The position numbers were made by a program, and so were the translations under genes. DNA of 12,087 bases from CBFGTV01 sp965652145. GTDB lineage: Bacteria > Bacillota > Clostridia > Peptostreptococcales > Natronincolaceae. The DNA is taken from assembly GCA_965652145.1 (NCBI GenBank), contig CBFGTV010000092.1, forward strand, positions 1-12,087. Reading direction: 5' to 3'. The notes beneath the pieces are model-generated. The model saw nothing but the letters and a program-made list of their open reading frames with translations. It did no database searches and was not told the DNA's origin. Position 1 is the stretch's first letter. Every line of letters begins with the position of its first letter. Positions 5,740 through 12,087 of this stretch are shown here, piece after piece.

Positions 5740-6714
5740 CTACACACCGGCTAAATTCAATATATTGTGCAGACTATCGCTCATCTTATAATGGGTCATA
5801 ACCTTTTTATAGGCCTTTTCTGCAGCGATATCACGAATTCGGTTATTTCTCAGATATTTGTCACACAGAGCGATAATTTCGTTACTGTTCATGGCGACTT
5901 CACATTCAACATGATTTTTTAAATATTTGGATATATCTCTACGATAGCTGATAATCTGGAAGGTCTTCGTGGCAGCCACATCAAAAACCCGGTTATTGGG
6001 AGACAGCCCTTGAATTCTTCTGCTATTACGATTTAAATAACGGCAGTCAAAGGCCCGATGAATATTAATGACAATTTGGGCCCCCGCATAGTATTTGGCC
6101 GCCTCATTGGGGTCAAATACACCGCTTCTGACCTTGTTCTGAAGCATAGGGTAGTGGTTAAGCCTTTCCCACATATTGCCTACTATTAAGGTATTTCTAC
6201 TGTTTAAATAAGAAGCCATATAGTCAACTGCCGCCAGACGCACATCAAAGGCAGTTCCTAATATACAAATTTCACTTTGATACTTGGGTTCCACCGACAT
6301 AGGCTTGTAATGCATTGTATCGGCTCCCAGGGGTACATAATGAACAATGCGGCATCCAACCGATCGATAATGGGGAACCGCCGCAATTTCAGTGGTGAAA
6401 ACCAAGTCAAAAAACCTTGCCCGCCTAATACTTGAATCATTGTCATAGGGATCGTCCGTACACCATAGTGCCACACGGAAGCCTGAACGTCTAAGCTGGG
6501 TGACAATATCCAAGGATAAAGCACTGGAATTCATAGTAATAATCAATTTAGGCTGATGTGCATTGGCAAAATTGACAATTTCCTGTTGATTTGGCAGATT
6601 TCTGATATCCAATGCATGACCATCTATCTTTCCTTCTATAATTCCATGATTAACTGCTGTATCAAGCCATTGAAAGGGCCATCCTATACCTGTAGATAAA
6701 TAAAGTAATCTCAA
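5740..6714 (-). CDS. CgeB-family glycosyltransferase-like protein
   Basis: Cytoplasmic protein of 324 residues resembling the CgeB family: an N-terminal DUF3880-like half and a C-terminal Glyco_trans_1_2 domain, a GT-B fold. From the TTG at 6714 it begins with RLLYLSTGIGWPF, has the family's W-x-x-DDP (LWCTDDPYDN near 83-92), the nucleotide-side VPLGAD (127-132), and the C-terminal NNRVFDVAATKTFQIISYR (240-258), followed by helical DIAAEKAYKKVMTHY (295-309). In B. subtilis, CgeB is made late in sporulation and affects the spore crust glycans. The frame opens at GTG 6723, with an ATG at 6720, but the only ribosome binding site (AAGAAGG, 6723-6729) overlaps or abuts these. It is eight bases from TTG 6714, which also gives the usual N-terminus. 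It has its own transcript between a strong terminator upstream and the shared hairpin downstream. Confidence 0.78.
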   Translation of the reverse strand: MRLLYLSTGIGWPFQWLDTAVNHGIIEGKIDGHALDIRNLPNQQEIVNFANAHQPKLIITMNSSALSLDIVTQLRRSGFRVALWCTDDPYDNDSSIRRARFFDLVFTTEIAAVPHYRSVGCRIVHYVPLGADTMHYKPMSVEPKYQSEICILGTAFDVRLAAVDYMASYLNSRNTLIVGNMWERLNHYPMLQNKVRSGVFDPNEAAKYYAGAQIVINIHRAFDCRYLNRNSRRIQGLSPNNRVFDVAATKTFQIISYRRDISKYLKNHVECEVAMNSNEIIALCDKYLRNNRIRDIAAEKAYKKVMTHYKMSDSLHNILNLAGV

Positions 6715-6722
6715 ACACATCA

Positions 6723-6729
6723 CCTTCTT
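6723..6729 (-). promoter_or_regulatory. Ribosome binding site that fixes the cgeB-like start
   Basis: AAGAAGG sits eight bases before TTG 6714, a normal spacing. It overlaps GTG 6723 and leaves only two bases before ATG 6720, which makes both poor starts. Confidence 0.6.
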
Positions 6730-6787
6730 GAAATTTTTATTGTGAATATATGGTTAAGGTTACCAGCAACTTCGCTATACTTCACTA

Positions 6788-6815
6788 CAGTTTATGACGC
6801 CCCCCAATTCAAGGT
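6788..6815 (-). promoter_or_regulatory. Sigma-K-like promoter motif upstream of the cgeB-like gene
   Basis: On the minus strand ACC (6813-6815) is followed after 16 bases by CATAAACTG (6788-6796), one base short of CATAnnnTA. Spacing and boxes match those at 3379-3406. The leader would be about 70 bases. An alternative sigma-A reading (TTGAAT, 17 bases, TGTAGT) overlaps it and is no stronger. Confidence 0.25.
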
Positions 6816-6868
6816 ACCATTTCTCATAAAATTCGTTGGATGAGATCCGAATATACAGAAATTCCACC

Positions 6869-6904
6869 AAAAAATAAGATAGGGAAGCCCCTACCTTATT
6901 TTTT
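6869..6904 (-). terminator. Strong terminator of the rml operon, overlapping the rmlD stop
   Basis: A 16-bp stem (6869-6884 with 6889-6904, one G-U wobble on the minus strand) has a 4-base loop. It ends in six T followed by GG on the minus strand. The rmlD stop TAG (6891-6893) and last codons lie inside the stem. With A and T runs on both arms it could also act on the plus strand, though no plus-strand gene enters it. Confidence 0.88.
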
Positions 6905-7724
6905 GATATTCCTTTAAAAATTCTTTTAGTGCCGCTTCCCAGTGTCGCAGCTTAATGGTAGAATTATTGTCCAAGCTGGAATTTTCGGGACGAGGCGCCT
7001 TTCGATGGATCTCTGCGGTAGTGATTGGTATAATTTTAGCCTGAATATTACTTAGCGTTAAAATTGCTTCCGCAAACTCATACCAGGTGCAATTTCCCTC
7101 ATTGACCAAATGGTAAATACCAGGCGCTGCCCTGTTTTCTATTAATTCCTTCAGGGCCATGGCCAGGTCATAGGAAAAGGTCGGACACCCCCTCTGATCA
7201 TTTACCACCTTAACAAGGGAATTGTCGTTGGCCAGCTTGATAATGGTTTTCACAAAATTCATCCCTTTGTAGCCATATAACCAGGCAGATCGGACAATAT
7301 GATAATTATCGAGGTGTTTTTGTATAGCAATCTCTCCCATATATTTTGATTTTCCATAAATATTGATGGGGTTTTGCCTGTCCTGCTCATTATAGGCGCT
7401 TCCCTTTTTACCGTCAAATACATAATCAGAACTAATATAAATCACTCTGCTTTTTAGGGCAGCCGCCGCCTTTGCTACATTTTCTGTTCCCTGACCATTA
7501 ACCTGATAAGCAATTTCCTGTCGTTCTTCACATCGATCCACATTAGTAAAGGCTGCTGCATGGATAATTGTGTCGGGGCCAATGTCTTTAAGGTTTCGAT
7601 AGGTTTCATCCATATTGGAAATATCAAAATCACCTTTCCCCAGGTTAATGATCTCGTAATTTTGAAAAAGCTTGTTGATTTCATTTCCCAGCTGGCCGGT
7701 GCCACCCAATACGCAGAGCTTCAT
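6891..7724 (-). CDS. rmlD: dTDP-4-dehydrorhamnose reductase RmlD
   Basis: Last step of dTDP-L-rhamnose synthesis: NAD(P)H-dependent reduction of dTDP-4-keto-L-rhamnose in the cytoplasm. The protein is 277 residues, typical of the family (also called RfbD; SpsK in Bacillus spores). GGTGQLG (7-13) is the nucleotide-binding glycine loop, IIHAAAFTNVDRCE (53-66) the conserved strand, SSDYVFDG (98-105) holds the catalytic Ser/Thr region, and YGKSK (Y123, K127) is the YxxxK pair. DQRGCPTF (176-183) and RPENSSLDN (245-253) form the substrate side. ATG 7724 overlaps the rmlB stop by four bases (ATGA) behind GGTGAGGT, so the two genes are translationally coupled. The terminator starts within its stop codon. 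Confidence 0.95.
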   Translation of the reverse strand: MKLCVLGGTGQLGNEINKLFQNYEIINLGKGDFDISNMDETYRNLKDIGPDTIIHAAAFTNVDRCEERQEIAYQVNGQGTENVAKAAAALKSRVIYISSDYVFDGKKGSAYNEQDRQNPINIYGKSKYMGEIAIQKHLDNYHIVRSAWLYGYKGMNFVKTIIKLANDNSLVKVVNDQRGCPTFSYDLAMALKELIENRAAPGIYHLVNEGNCTWYEFAEAILTLSNIQAKIIPITTAEIHRKAPRPENSSLDNNSTIKLRHWEAALKEFLKEYQKIR

Positions 7725-8680
7725 TTTACCTCACCCCACCATCGTGTGTTGCTTATATACCATTCAATGGTCTTAGTAAGGCCTTTGTCAAAATCATACT
7801 GTGGTGCCCAGCCAAGCTCCTGTTTAATTTTCTTATTATTCATTGCATATCTGTAATCATGGCCAAGTCGATCGGCCGTTGACTGTATCAGCGCTTCACT
7901 TTTACCTAACTTATTAAGAATCATTTTAATTAAGTCAATATTTTTTAGCCTTAAGCCACTGCCGGCATTATAAACCTGACCTGCCGCTCCTCCCATTAAA
8001 ACAGTTTTAATTGCATGGCAGAAATCTTCTACAAAAATCCACTCTCTTTCCTGTTGGCCGTCCCCATACATGGGTATTTTCTCATTCTCCGCTGCCTTAA
8101 GAATTGTTTTGGGAATCAGCTTTTCCGGAAACTGGCAGGGTCCATAATTATTGGCCCCCCTAACAATGTTACTGTGAATACCATAGGTCTTATAGTATGC
8201 TAAAACCAACAGGTCCCCTGCTGCCTTACTGGCCGAATAGGGACTGCTGGGATTCAAAAAGGATTTTTCTGAAAAGCTCCCCTCTTTAATGGAGCCATAG
8301 ACCTCATCGGTGGAGATCTGAACAAAGCGTTTAACCTTTTTTTCCACAGCAGCCTCCAACAGCGCTTGGGTTCCTAATACATTTGTTCTAATAAAAACCG
8401 ATGGATTTGTTATGCTTCTGTCAACATGGGATTCGGCAGCAAAATTGACAATTGCATCAACCTCTGGGGTAATGATCTCATTTAACAGGGCTACATCACC
8501 TATGTCTCCCTTAACAAATTGATAATTGGCTGATTTCGAAATTTCTTCTACATTTTGGGGGTTGGCTGCATAGGTTAATTTGTCAAGATTAATGATTTCC
8601 CATTGGGATTCTTCCTTCACCAGCTTCTTGACAAAATGACTTCCTATAAAGCCCATTCCGCCAGTTACTACAATTTTCAT
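7721..8680 (-). CDS. rmlB: dTDP-glucose 4,6-dehydratase RmlB
   Basis: Second step of the pathway: NAD-dependent conversion of dTDP-glucose to dTDP-4-keto-6-deoxyglucose. It is an extended short-chain dehydrogenase of 319 residues. TGGMGFIGSH (6-15) binds NAD, FAAESHVDRS (81-90) and STDEVYG (123-129, with the catalytic Asp-Glu pair) are typical, YSASK gives Y148 and K152, and NNYGPCQFPEKLIP (177-190) is the substrate loop. REWIFVEDF and the RLGHDYRYA segment complete the signature. The frame is open seven codons further, to ATG 8701, but that has no ribosome binding site. ATG 8680 overlaps the rmlC-like stop as TAATG and has GGAAAG seven bases before it, so 8680 is used. A RfbB/SpsJ name is equivalent. 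Confidence 0.95.
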   Translation of the reverse strand: MKIVVTGGMGFIGSHFVKKLVKEESQWEIINLDKLTYAANPQNVEEISKSANYQFVKGDIGDVALLNEIITPEVDAIVNFAAESHVDRSITNPSVFIRTNVLGTQALLEAAVEKKVKRFVQISTDEVYGSIKEGSFSEKSFLNPSSPYSASKAAGDLLVLAYYKTYGIHSNIVRGANNYGPCQFPEKLIPKTILKAAENEKIPMYGDGQQEREWIFVEDFCHAIKTVLMGGAAGQVYNAGSGLRLKNIDLIKMILNKLGKSEALIQSTADRLGHDYRYAMNNKKIKQELGWAPQYDFDKGLTKTIEWYISNTRWWGEVK

Positions 8681-9141
8681 TAACCATCTTTCCTTTCCCA
8701 TTGGTATGGTATGTGATTTTCGTGGGGATCAATTCGATACTCATCGGGCTGCTGATGATTGTAGGCCTTGGTGGGAATATTGAGTACAAGGGTCTCTCCA
8801 ATGCCTATCCCCTTAAAGCCGTGATAAACCATAGGAGGAATTTTAACCAGAATGGTCTTATATTCCCCCATAAAAATCTCATTTACCATTCCCTTTGTTT
8901 CTGAGTCAGGTCGATCATCGTATAACACCAGCTTCAGCATTCCTTTTACAACAAAAAAATGATCCTCCTGTAATTTATGATAATGCCAAGCCTTCACCAC
9001 TCCAGGATAAACAGTAGTCAAGTAAACCTGACCAAAACCATTGAACATAGCTTCATCATTTCTCAAAATCTCTATTAGACGTCCCCGTTCATCACACCGG
9101 TAATCAAGCTCTTTTATTTCAACGCCATGAATTAGATTCAT
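8680..9141 (-). CDS. rmlC: Small RmlC-like cupin, dTDP-4-dehydrorhamnose 3,5-epimerase family
   Basis: Cupin of 153 residues expected to epimerise C3 and C5 of dTDP-4-keto-6-deoxyglucose to the L-rhamnose form. That is about 30 residues shorter than classic RmlC, close to the small SpsL type of Bacillus spores as I recall it. CDERGRLIEILR (16-27) is the opening of the family, KAWHYHKLQEDHFFVVKG (50-67) contains the equivalent of the catalytic His (H53), IPPMVYHGFKG (101-111) the second metal-like cupin motif, and AYNHQQPDEYRIDP (126-139) the Tyr and Asp-Pro typical of RmlC. Its place between rmlA and rmlB supports the role. ATG 9141 has a GGAAGGGGG ribosome binding site. Less likely, it is a 3,4-ketoisomerase-like WxcM/FdtA cupin; in that case no epimerase would be present and the operon would make a different sugar. 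Confidence 0.82.
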   Translation of the reverse strand: MNLIHGVEIKELDYRCDERGRLIEILRNDEAMFNGFGQVYLTTVYPGVVKAWHYHKLQEDHFFVVKGMLKLVLYDDRPDSETKGMVNEIFMGEYKTILVKIPPMVYHGFKGIGIGETLVLNIPTKAYNHQQPDEYRIDPHENHIPYQWERKDG

Positions 9142-9170
9142 TATATGCCCCCTTCCACTGGAATAGTCTT

Positions 9171-10202
9171 TTATTTTTTTAGCTCACTTTTATCTTTTAC
9201 TTGAATAATGCTGTTTTCACCGAAAATATAACCTGCCATGTCAGTTGATTGATCATAAATGTAGGTATTCTCCAATAATAAAGAATCCCCAATATGACTA
9301 TTAACTACATGGCATCCAGCACCTATGACCGTATTGCTTCCTATGGTACTGTTGATAATTACCGCCCCCTGACCAATTAATGCAGGACCGGCAATATGGC
9401 TGTTAGAAATTTTGACCCCTTGGTCAATTCTAACCCTTCCAGATATTTGACTATCTTCACCAACCTCGGCCAAGACCTGTGGCTTCAGCAACTGTAACTG
9501 TTGAACATTGGCTTCAAACAGGTCGATGGGGGTCCCTATATCGAGCCATGGTTCATGCATCTGGTAATAGCCCACAGCTCCCCCCTCCAACATAAGCTGC
9601 TGAATAGCATCGGTAATCTCCAGCTCATTTCTCTTCGACGGTTTAATTCTTTCAATGGCTCCATAAATTTTTCTATGGTCGAAGACATATAGCCCCAAGA
9701 TTGCCAGGTTACTGGTGGATTGTTGGGGCTTCTCAACTACCTTTATAATTCTCTGATTTTCCAAATAGGCAATCCCATAACGCTGAGGTTCCTTGACAGA
9801 CTTTAAAAGCAGTGTTGCCTGGTTTTGATTTTCATAGTGGGAAGCAATAACCTCCCTTAGGTTTAAGCTGTTTAAAAAGTTATCGCCAAGGGCCATGACA
9901 AAATCCTCAGCCCCCAACAGCTCCTGAGAAATCTTCACACAGTGGGCCAGGCCCAAGGGTAAGGACTGGTATTTGTATTGGACCTTTACCCCCCATTGGC
10001 TTCCATCGCCAATAATTTTTTGTATTTTAGGGTAGGTATCACCAACGACGATAACAATTTCGTCAATACCGACATCCTTAAACATCTCTATTAAATAACA
10101 CAGGATTGGCTTATTATTAATTGGCAGCATCTGCTTAGGACACTGTGCTGTCAAGGGCATCATACGACTTCCTGTTCCACCGCTTAATATTAATCCCTTC
10201 AT
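9171..10202 (-). CDS. rmlA: Glucose-1-phosphate thymidylyltransferase, long form with beta-helix tail
   Basis: First step of the pathway: dTTP plus glucose-1-phosphate gives dTDP-glucose and pyrophosphate. It has 343 residues. The nucleotidyltransferase domain has the loop GGTGSRMMPLT (8-18) with PKQML after it, QSLPLGLAH (79-87), ALGDN (104-108) with the metal-binding Asp, the VEKP segment (156-159) and WLDIGTP (219-225). The last 100 residues hold hexapeptide-like repeats (SQISGRVRIDQGVKIS, GPALIGQGAVII, STIGSNTVIGAG), a left-handed beta-helix found in the long RmlA form but not in RmlA of E. coli or SpsI. The start is ATG 10202, seven bases after AGAGGAG; the in-frame TTG at 10208 is too close to that site. 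It sits 29 bases before the rmlC-like gene. A different NDP-sugar substrate is possible but the neighbours favour dTDP-glucose. Confidence 0.9.
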   Translation of the reverse strand: MKGLILSGGTGSRMMPLTAQCPKQMLPINNKPILCYLIEMFKDVGIDEIVIVVGDTYPKIQKIIGDGSQWGVKVQYKYQSLPLGLAHCVKISQELLGAEDFVMALGDNFLNSLNLREVIASHYENQNQATLLLKSVKEPQRYGIAYLENQRIIKVVEKPQQSTSNLAILGLYVFDHRKIYGAIERIKPSKRNELEITDAIQQLMLEGGAVGYYQMHEPWLDIGTPIDLFEANVQQLQLLKPQVLAEVGEDSQISGRVRIDQGVKISNSHIAGPALIGQGAVIINSTIGSNTVIGAGCHVVNSHIGDSLLLENTYIYDQSTDMAGYIFGENSIIQVKDKSELKK

Positions 10203-10258
10203 GAACAAGCTCCTCTCATACTGTTCTGTTATAGATTATGCCGTGAAGGGATATTTGG

Positions 10259-11260
10259 TTAAGCTTTTATAAGCCTCTCATAGACTTTTAAGATACCCTT
10301 TGCAACATCTTCCCAAAGATAATTTCTTTGAATATGATTTTGCAAAGGGATGTTCTTATTCTCATTTTTTAACAATGGAACTAATTTGGCTTCTATCTCG
10401 TCTATATTGTGAGGGTCGGCATAGCTGACCAAATCTTGAAAGTATTCCCTTGTGCTTCCTTCCCATGTGGTTAATACATGGCAGCCCGCCAGCCCTGCCT
10501 CCAGATTAACCAATCCTGGAATTTCATACCAGCTCACCAGGCAGTGGACCCTTGCTCCATGGTAAATTTCAGCCAAATTTTCATGAGCAATGGAGGGAAG
10601 ATAAATAATATCTGGGTTTGCCTTCATACATTCGTAGTAGTAGCCTAAATGATTAACCGGCCCTACCATAACAAAGGGCACCTTTAAACGATGGGTGATT
10701 TTAGCTAAGCTCAACTGATTTTTGTGCTTGCAGACCCTTCCGACACAAAGCACAAAATAATCAATGGAATACCTTCCTAAAAAGGCCTTTCCGTCACCCT
10801 TAATAAATTGTTGATCTACTCCATTGGGAATGACTGAATAATCTTTTTGTACATTAAAATCAATCTCTATCTGGCGCATTTCTGCTTCAGCACTGGGAAG
10901 GATATAATTAACCCCAAGAAAAACCTCCTTTCGCTGTCTATTGCCCTCATTCCAATAAACCTGCTCCACCTCTCCTTTTTCCTTTGAGGGCATATGTCTG
11001 AAGTAGTTCCAATAGATTGGGGTTAAAACAATCTTCTTTTTATATTTGATTCCATTTCGATAAAAACGATAGGTATCTGCAATTCGGATGGTATTAAACA
11101 GGTGAATTAAATCATATGCTTCAAGGTTTTCATAGGGATTATGGGATACATCGACGGATAGCCCTAATTTACTTAAATATTCGCGGGTTTTAAGAAATTG
11201 AATGGTATCCCCAGCCATATTACTTAAGTAATCATCCCTTATACAAAATAATATTTTCAT
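10259..11260 (-). CDS. Family 4 glycosyltransferase (GT-B fold)
   Basis: Retaining glycosyltransferase of 333 residues, cytoplasmic, expected to add a sugar to a lipid-linked or protein-bound glycan. The N-terminal half starts MKILFCIRDDYLS and contains a short acceptor-binding Rossmann domain. The domain link carries VIPNGVD (143-149), and CVGRVCKHKN (172-181) is the donor-binding loop. YEIPGLVNLEAGLAGCHVLTT (245-265) carries the E-x7-E motif (E246, E254) that contacts the nucleotide sugar. ATG 11260 has GGTGAGG before it, and only 11 bases separate it from the upstream glycosyltransferase, so the two form part of the same message as the rml genes, with 56 bases before rmlA. Donor and acceptor are unknown. 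Confidence 0.85.
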   Translation of the reverse strand: MKILFCIRDDYLSNMAGDTIQFLKTREYLSKLGLSVDVSHNPYENLEAYDLIHLFNTIRIADTYRFYRNGIKYKKKIVLTPIYWNYFRHMPSKEKGEVEQVYWNEGNRQRKEVFLGVNYILPSAEAEMRQIEIDFNVQKDYSVIPNGVDQQFIKGDGKAFLGRYSIDYFVLCVGRVCKHKNQLSLAKITHRLKVPFVMVGPVNHLGYYYECMKANPDIIYLPSIAHENLAEIYHGARVHCLVSWYEIPGLVNLEAGLAGCHVLTTWEGSTREYFQDLVSYADPHNIDEIEAKLVPLLKNENKNIPLQNHIQRNYLWEDVAKGILKVYERLIKA

Positions 11261-11271
11261 TACCTCACCTA

Positions 11272-12087
11272 CTATTCAAGGTATTGTTCAATGATTTCGT
11301 CTATGTAATCCGCCCTTTTCTGCCAGGAATTCTGCTTCGCAATTTCTTTTCGCCCTTGAACCAGGTTTGGATTGTTTTCATCCAATGCCAATTGAATGTT
11401 ATGGATAAACTCCTGGCGTGACCTTGACATATACAAGTATTGGCGGTAAGGGGCAATTTCTGGCAATGAAACACTGACGATGGCCTTACCCAAAGACAAA
11501 TATTCATATAGCTTCACCGGATTAGTAGCCCGGGTCGTTTGATTGTTTTTAAATGGTATTAAGACCACATCCATGGCCTGTAAATGACCGGGAATCGTTT
11601 CATAGAGCTGATGACCTAAATATTGTATATTCTTCCTTTCGGGAATCTTACTGCCATTAAGCTGCGCTCCGATTAGTACAAAGCAGGCATGGTGATAATA
11701 ATCTGCTGCCTCCTGTAATAGCTCCATATCAACCCAGGGGGCAATGGCTCCAATATAGCCGATTTTCCTTGGCTCGTCACTGGCTCGCTTTTCCTTGAGC
11801 CGACCTGCCTCCTCGTTAAAATAATAGTAGTCACAGCCATTCGGAACCAAATGTACATCCCTTCGATAGCGTTGAATCTGCTTAAAAAGAGGACCTGAGG
11901 TGGTAATGACTAAGTCTGCTGCCTTTAGCATTCGATGATGGTGCAATATCAAATAGGGAAAGTCATCAACACAATCGTAAATAAATAGTTTTTCTTTAAA
12001 ATAGCCTTTATACTTGTTATATTGGGGATCAACCACCCAAACCACATCTGCTGTCATTCCTTGATTTAAAAGCCCCTTTAGATCATG
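11272..12087 (-). CDS. Family 4 glycosyltransferase, N-terminus beyond the window
   Basis: GT-B fold glycosyltransferase whose N-terminal part is outside the window; 271 residues are visible. An ATG exists at 12057, but ten sense codons (HDLKGLLNQG) precede it in frame up to the window edge. The stretch ADVVWVVDPQYNKYK reads like the middle of the family's first domain, not a start, so the real start is upstream. Counting from that Met, FIYDCVDDFPYL lies at 25-36, VPNGCD at 71-76, GYIGAIAPWVD at 100-110 (donor-domain loop) and NPVKLYEYLSLGKAIVS at 179-195 with the conserved Glu. It is the first visible gene of the unit that continues through the second GT4 and rmlACBD. A role in assembling the rhamnose-containing glycan follows from position. 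Confidence 0.85.
   Translation of the reverse strand, partial: HDLKGLLNQGMTADVVWVVDPQYNKYKGYFKEKLFIYDCVDDFPYLILHHHRMLKAADLVITTSGPLFKQIQRYRRDVHLVPNGCDYYYFNEEAGRLKEKRASDEPRKIGYIGAIAPWVDMELLQEAADYYHHACFVLIGAQLNGSKIPERKNIQYLGHQLYETIPGHLQAMDVVLIPFKNNQTTRATNPVKLYEYLSLGKAIVSVSLPEIAPYRQYLYMSRSRQEFIHNIQLALDENNPNLVQGRKEIAKQNSWQKRADYIDEIIEQYLE

Noticed and set aside
8681..8701. Upstream ATG at 8701 as the rmlB start
   Set aside because: No ribosome binding site before it, and it would lengthen the N-terminus past the conserved MKIVVTGG; ATG 8680 has a ribosome binding site and a TAATG coupling with the preceding gene.
7475..8904. Other-frame open reading frames inside and around the rml genes
   Set aside because: They overlap rmlB, rmlC and rmlD, whose signatures are intact; their translations have no family resemblance.
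12055..12057. ATG at 12057 as the start of the last glycosyltransferase
   Set aside because: The frame is open to the window edge, there is no good ribosome binding site at proper spacing, and the sequence at this Met corresponds to the middle of the first domain.
1..12087. tRNA or rRNA genes, insertion sequences, CRISPR arrays, attachment sites
   Set aside because: No cloverleaf with CCA-end, transposase-like frame, direct-repeat array or repeated flanking sequence was found by eye.

Overview
The window looks like chromosomal DNA from a low-to-moderate GC, endospore-forming Bacillota, most likely class Clostridia. The grounds are an iscR-nifS iron-sulfur pair of clostridial type, strong purine-rich ribosome binding sites, frequent TTG starts and a CgeB-family protein. 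The genus cannot be fixed from the sequence alone. All genes but one lie on the minus strand, so the map reads from right to left.

Left end (1-2410): a cut nifS (cysteine desulfurase) follows its Rrf2/IscR-type regulator, behind a clear sigma-A-type promoter whose -10 lies inside a palindrome. Next is a two-gene unit for a GNAT acetyltransferase and a HAD phosphatase of the YihX type. These are housekeeping or general metabolism genes.

Middle (2600-6720): a surface-glycan block of short transcription units. It holds a cysteine-free protein of unknown function whose ribosome binding site is buried in a perfect 9-bp hairpin. It also holds a GT2 glycosyltransferase coupled to a GT-D-like glycosyltransferase, a second GT-D-like paralogue on the plus strand (divergent from the first pair), and a CgeB-like glycosyltransferase convergent with it across a bidirectional terminator. 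The four glycosyltransferase genes here all appear to start with TTG.

Right end (6869-12087): one compact operon reading GT4 (cut by the window edge), GT4, rmlA (long form with a left-handed beta-helix tail), rmlC-like cupin, rmlB, rmlD, closed by a strong terminator that overlaps the rmlD stop codon. The four rml genes make dTDP-L-rhamnose from glucose-1-phosphate and dTTP. The glycosyltransferases around them would use this or other activated sugars to build or decorate a rhamnose-containing polymer or glycoprotein.

The CgeB-like protein and the small SpsL-like cupin recall the spore crust and spore-coat polysaccharide genes of Bacillus subtilis (cgeAB, spsIJKL). Motifs similar to sigma-K promoters (ACC, 16 bases, CATA) precede both the cgeB-like gene and the unknown cysteine-free gene. 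A spore-surface glycosylation locus, with the unknown protein as a possible structural partner, is the most interesting reading, but it is inference. No RNA genes, insertion sequences or CRISPR arrays were seen.
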